From Pseudomonadota bacterium (lineage in GTDB: Bacteria > Pseudomonadota > Gammaproteobacteria > Steroidobacterales > Steroidobacteraceae), in assembly GCA_016720075.1 (NCBI GenBank), contig JADJXW010000005.1:186001-250000 (forward strand): a stretch of 64,000 nucleotides of DNA. Direction: 5' to 3'. Shown one piece after another: positions 62,892 through 64,000 of the stretch. Positions within the stretch are counted from its first letter, which is position 1. Each line of letters begins with the position of its first letter. A program made the translations under genes and the position numbers. Under the pieces are notes generated by a model. The model was not told the DNA's origin. It was given only the letters and a program-made list of their open reading frames with translations, and did no database searches.

Positions 62892-63310
62892 GTCCCTGCG
62901 AAGCGACCAATGGTGGGTTAGGAAGAACAAATCGAACCACCGCAGGCTCACGCCGCACCTCGTGAGTTGCGCCACAACCGGATTTCACAGATTAAGGCCC
63001 TGGCAGGGCGTGACTCCATGCGCAGTTTCCGCCGGCGCGGCTAAAGTTCTCCGCACTGCTGTCGAGCGCTTCACACATCGACCCGCCCTGCGGGGCCTTG
63101 CGGCGTGATGCAGTCCAGGTCGCCTCCCGGGCCGTGTGAACTGGTTCGAAGTTTCGGAAACCCGACTTTCCGGCAACACCGACTTATTGTTAAGTTTGCT
63201 GCCAGCACAAGGAGTTATGTCGCAAACTTCCTCTGGAAGGTTGGGCAGCGTGCTGTTTTGGCCCCGGATTCAAGGGCAACTTGCTGTAACAACAGGGATT
63301 GTTGAACTAG
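62892..63310. promoter_or_regulatory. Divergent intergenic region with second copy of the tandem motif
   Basis: This 419-base gap separates the large DUF11 gene from the PAS-kinase-like gene. It holds GCGGCTAAAGTTCTCCGC at 63037-63054, with a half copy TTTCCGC at 63026-63032 ending exactly 22 bases before the end of the full copy, mirroring the arrangement at 59761-59800. The rest is less GC-rich towards 63180-63310 and presumably contains the promoter of the kinase-like gene. No RNA gene or protein frame is convincing. Confidence 0.5.
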
Positions 63311-64000
63311 ATGGTCAATTCCACGATTCGCGCGCGCCTCCTGGAGGCGCGCATGGCAGCGCGTGAGTGCCAGCTCCAGCTGGCCGAAACCGCCAGCGGG
63401 CTGGGTGTCTGGACCCTGGAACCCACCACCGGCGACCTCGCCTGGTCCACGCGCTGCCGCACCCTGCTGGGTTCCCCCGCCGAGGCCGAGGGTACTTTCG
63501 AGGCGCTGCTCTCGCGCGTCCATGCCGAGGACCAACCGCAGGTAAAGCGGGCATTCGCGCAGGCGACTCACCTGCGCCGCGAGTTCACCGTGGAATTCCG
63601 TGATCTCAATGGCGCATGGATCCGCTGCACGGGCAGGCCGCATGCCAGCGCCAGCAACCGCGAAGGCGTAGGCCTGTCCGGCATCCTGCTGGCTGCCAGC
63701 GACAGGACCGAGGAAGGCTCGCGCCTGGGCGCAGTGGTCAACCGCCTGGACCGGCTGCGCGAAGTCGAGCGCAACTCGGTCGCCAGTCGCCTGCAGTCCG
63801 AGGTCGCGCAGCGCATCTCCGCGCTGCAGTCAAGACTGGAATCCCTGGCCGTGAATTCCACCGTGGCCTCGGCCACGCGCGCCGAAGTCGTGGCGCTGTC
63901 GGCCGCTGCCGCCGAGTGCATGGATGCAGTGCGCGCGGCCATCTTCGAGATGTCCCCGCCGGGCGTCGCGGAGCTGGGTTTTGCCGGCGCGCTGGAGCGC
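63311..64000 (+). CDS. PAS-domain sensor with HisKA_3-like domain lacking the His (cut by window edge)
   Basis: 230 residues are present from ATG 63311 and the frame is open at the right edge. A PAS-type domain occupies residues 22-120 (ETASGLGVWTLEPTTGDLAW, LLSRVHAEDQPQVKRAF, EFRDLNGAWIRCTGR). Then comes a coiled segment aligning with the HisKA_3 dimerisation domain: ERNSVASRLQSEVAQRISAL, where E-L-H-D-E/G-x-G-Q is expected, and MSPPGVAELGFAGALE, matching the LRPPxLDxLGLxxALE end. The phospho-accepting His position reads Gln. The ATPase domain would lie beyond the window. It is divergent from the DUF11 genes and may regulate them. Confidence 0.72.
   Translation, partial: MVNSTIRARLLEARMAARECQLQLAETASGLGVWTLEPTTGDLAWSTRCRTLLGSPAEAEGTFEALLSRVHAEDQPQVKRAFAQATHLRREFTVEFRDLNGAWIRCTGRPHASASNREGVGLSGILLAASDRTEEGSRLGAVVNRLDRLREVERNSVASRLQSEVAQRISALQSRLESLAVNSTVASATRAEVVALSAAAAECMDAVRAAIFEMSPPGVAELGFAGALER

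Noticed and set aside
59788..63060. TAAAGTTT in the repeated motif as a flagellar sigma-28 promoter
   Set aside because: The -10 box at the expected distance matches GCCGATAA poorly, and the orientation would point away from the DUF11 genes that share the motif.
63135..63165. GGTTCGAAGT sequence resembling a tRNA T-loop
   Set aside because: No matching acceptor stem, D-arm, anticodon arm or CCA could be built around it.

Overview
The window is GC-rich, densely coded bacterial DNA with the outer-membrane and periplasmic gene families of a Gram-negative. The gene content (monomeric isocitrate dehydrogenase, a cysI-DUF934 pair, a patatin fused to an outer-membrane barrel, TonB/ExbBD genes with TPR lipoproteins, DUF3570/DUF4266, DUF11 surface proteins) points to a gammaproteobacterium, perhaps near Steroidobacterales or Xanthomonadales. 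That placement is inferred from gene content, not from a marker gene. I see no rRNA, tRNA, CRISPR array or intact insertion sequence.

Layout. 1-9.4 kb is assimilatory sulfur and tetrapyrrole metabolism. cysH-cysG and cysI-DUF934 lie on the minus strand, and hemB-hemL on the plus strand. Together they link siroheme synthesis to sulfite reduction. A lower-GC cassette at 3.75-6.2 kb separates the two cys blocks. It holds a small protein, a zeta-like kinase and a badly damaged MmeI/YeeA-type DNA methyltransferase. The damage includes a G-biased stretch with 25 consecutive G. A secreted SMP-30 propeller follows. 9.4-15.1 kb holds PEP carboxylase, an EamA transporter and a Kef-type antiporter.

The most interesting region is 15.2-36.5 kb, two large divergent gene sets facing away from a 241-base gap. 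The minus set has 12 co-directional genes with gaps of 70 bases or less. They encode a c-type cytochrome, a LamG lipoprotein with two heme motifs, a Tat-exported DUF1501-like protein, a CGTC thioredoxin-fold protein, a secreted protein, two large TPR proteins, another secreted protein, ExbB, two ExbD and a TonB-like protein. The plus set encodes an HzsA-like beta-propeller with two heme motifs, two small outer-membrane barrels, a CGPC thioredoxin-fold protein, DUF4266 and DUF3570. I read this as one proton-motive-force-energised, heme-rich envelope system of unknown function.

36.5-51.1 kb is a mixed region: modE/modA, two secreted beta-propeller proteins (one fused to cytochrome c), apbE, a SYLF protein, an AEC permease, a patatin autotransporter, a TPR membrane protein, monomeric Icd and agmatine deiminase. 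51.1-62.9 kb is a minus-strand cluster of secreted DUF11-type proteins, including a 1,971-residue protein with an OmpA-like domain and probable barrel. A duplicated 22-base-spaced motif precedes two of its genes. A PAS-domain histidine-kinase-like gene that seems to lack the phospho-accepting His starts divergently and runs off the right edge.

Caution on sequence quality. At least eight otherwise normal genes are interrupted by one small indel each, one of them at a homopolymer. Residual sequencing errors are more likely than true pseudogenes in most cases.
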